A stretch of DNA of 13,794 nt, taken from Cloacimonetes bacterium UBA6081 (GTDB lineage: Bacteria; Cloacimonadota; Cloacimonadia; Cloacimonadales; Cloacimonadaceae). Shown here piece by piece: positions 13,715-13,794 of this stretch; positions within the stretch are counted from its first letter, which is position 1; each line of letters opens with the position of its first letter. The stretch is from the NCBI GenBank assembly GCA_002428685.1, contig DIXL01000013.1, positions 1 to 13,794 of the forward strand, in the 5' to 3' direction. The translations under genes were made by a program, and so were the position numbers. The notes under the pieces are model-generated. The model saw only the letters and a program-made list of their open reading frames with translations, had not been told where the DNA came from and did not search any database.

Positions 13715-13794
13715 TCATTTAAGAGACCGGCATAATTCTTCACGGGCTTTGACGAAAGAGAAAAACCCGCAATTATCAAAGATGGCATTGGGGT
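13715..13794 (-). CDS. C-terminal tail of probable intron-encoded protein, partial
   Basis: One - strand frame, open to the window edge, ends in TGA at 13717-13715, 17 nt before domain V. The last residues include NCGFFSFVKAREELCRSLK. Intron-encoded reverse transcriptase/maturases normally end just before domain V, and an aromatic-rich tail of this sort is common in them, so this is the likely identity. Only about 25 residues are visible and none of the RT or maturase motifs, so the call rests on position. Confidence 0.5.
   Translation of the reverse strand, partial: PNAIFDNCGFFSFVKAREELCRSLK

Larger units (their letters stand above)
13623..13794 (-). mobile_element. 3' end of a group II intron, truncated by the window edge
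   Basis: Read on the - strand, the region holds the tail of a probable intron-encoded protein, then a typical domain V hairpin (13697-13665) and a domain VI hairpin (13657-13632), in the order and spacing of a bacterial group II intron. The rest of the intron lies beyond 13794. The 3' boundary is uncertain: the sequence after domain VI offers CTAC ending at 13629 and CTAT ending at 13623. The intron points toward the convergent cca gene and sits about 95-100 bp past its stop. Confidence 0.82.

Noticed and set aside
1..13794. CRISPR array, tRNA or rRNA gene
   Set aside because: No regularly spaced direct repeats, no cloverleaf-like segment and no rRNA-like conserved stretch were seen on either strand.

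Overview
The window is dominated by a type III CRISPR-Cas effector locus, read entirely on the + strand, that best matches the subtype with fused backbone subunits (III-D2, also called III-Dv). It ends in a tRNA CCA-adding enzyme gene and the 3' end of a group II intron on the - strand. The source is a bacterium with moderate GC content. A lipoprotein with a Ser-Cys-Lys-Lys processing site and strong AGGAGG-type ribosome binding sites suggest a Gram-negative of the Bacteroidota/FCB kind. That placement is a guess (Cloacimonadota is one candidate) and nothing here fixes the phylum.

Layout. 38-66: probable sigma-70 promoter. 98-1162: four-helix membrane protein with a coiled-coil tail. 1165-1902: lipoprotein with a von Willebrand A-like fold. 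1915-3249: CARF sensor domain fused to a RelA/SpoT nucleotidyl (pyrophospho)transferase domain. 3250-3365: the only real gap inside the operon, with a hairpin and a strong ribosome binding site. 3366-4667: a second CARF protein of the Can2/Card1 type whose nuclease motif is altered. 4679-6238: Cas10-like cyclase without an HD nuclease domain. 6235-8475: Cas7-Cas5(Csx10)-Cas11 fusion. 8459-9742: double Cas7. 9739-10233: Csx19. 10217-12172: Cas7-insertion (TIGR03986-type RAMP). 12190-13527: CCA-adding enzyme. 13536-13560: AT-rich inverted repeat. 13623-13794 (- strand): group II intron domains V and VI and the tail of its probable protein.

How the parts may work together. The five effector genes from cas10 to Cas7-insertion are coupled by 4- and 17-nt overlaps and should assemble one crRNA-guided RNA-sensing complex. 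Its Cas10 keeps a GDD cyclase loop, so target recognition should yield cyclic oligoadenylate. Two different CARF proteins upstream would sense that messenger. One carries a complete set of RelA/SpoT synthetase motifs, so its output should be an alarmone-like nucleotide or, as in toxic small alarmone synthetases, pyrophosphorylation of the tRNA 3' CCA end. The other would be a nuclease, if its unusual active site still works. The membrane protein and lipoprotein precede the CARF-RelA gene in the same unit and may be an envelope-located arm of the response.

No cas1, cas2, cas6 or CRISPR array is present here, so crRNA must come from elsewhere. The most interesting element is the CARF-RelA/SpoT fusion. 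A CCA-adding enzyme gene 17 nt downstream of the effector operon raises a speculative link to tRNA 3'-end attack and repair, although an ordinary housekeeping neighbour is the simpler reading.
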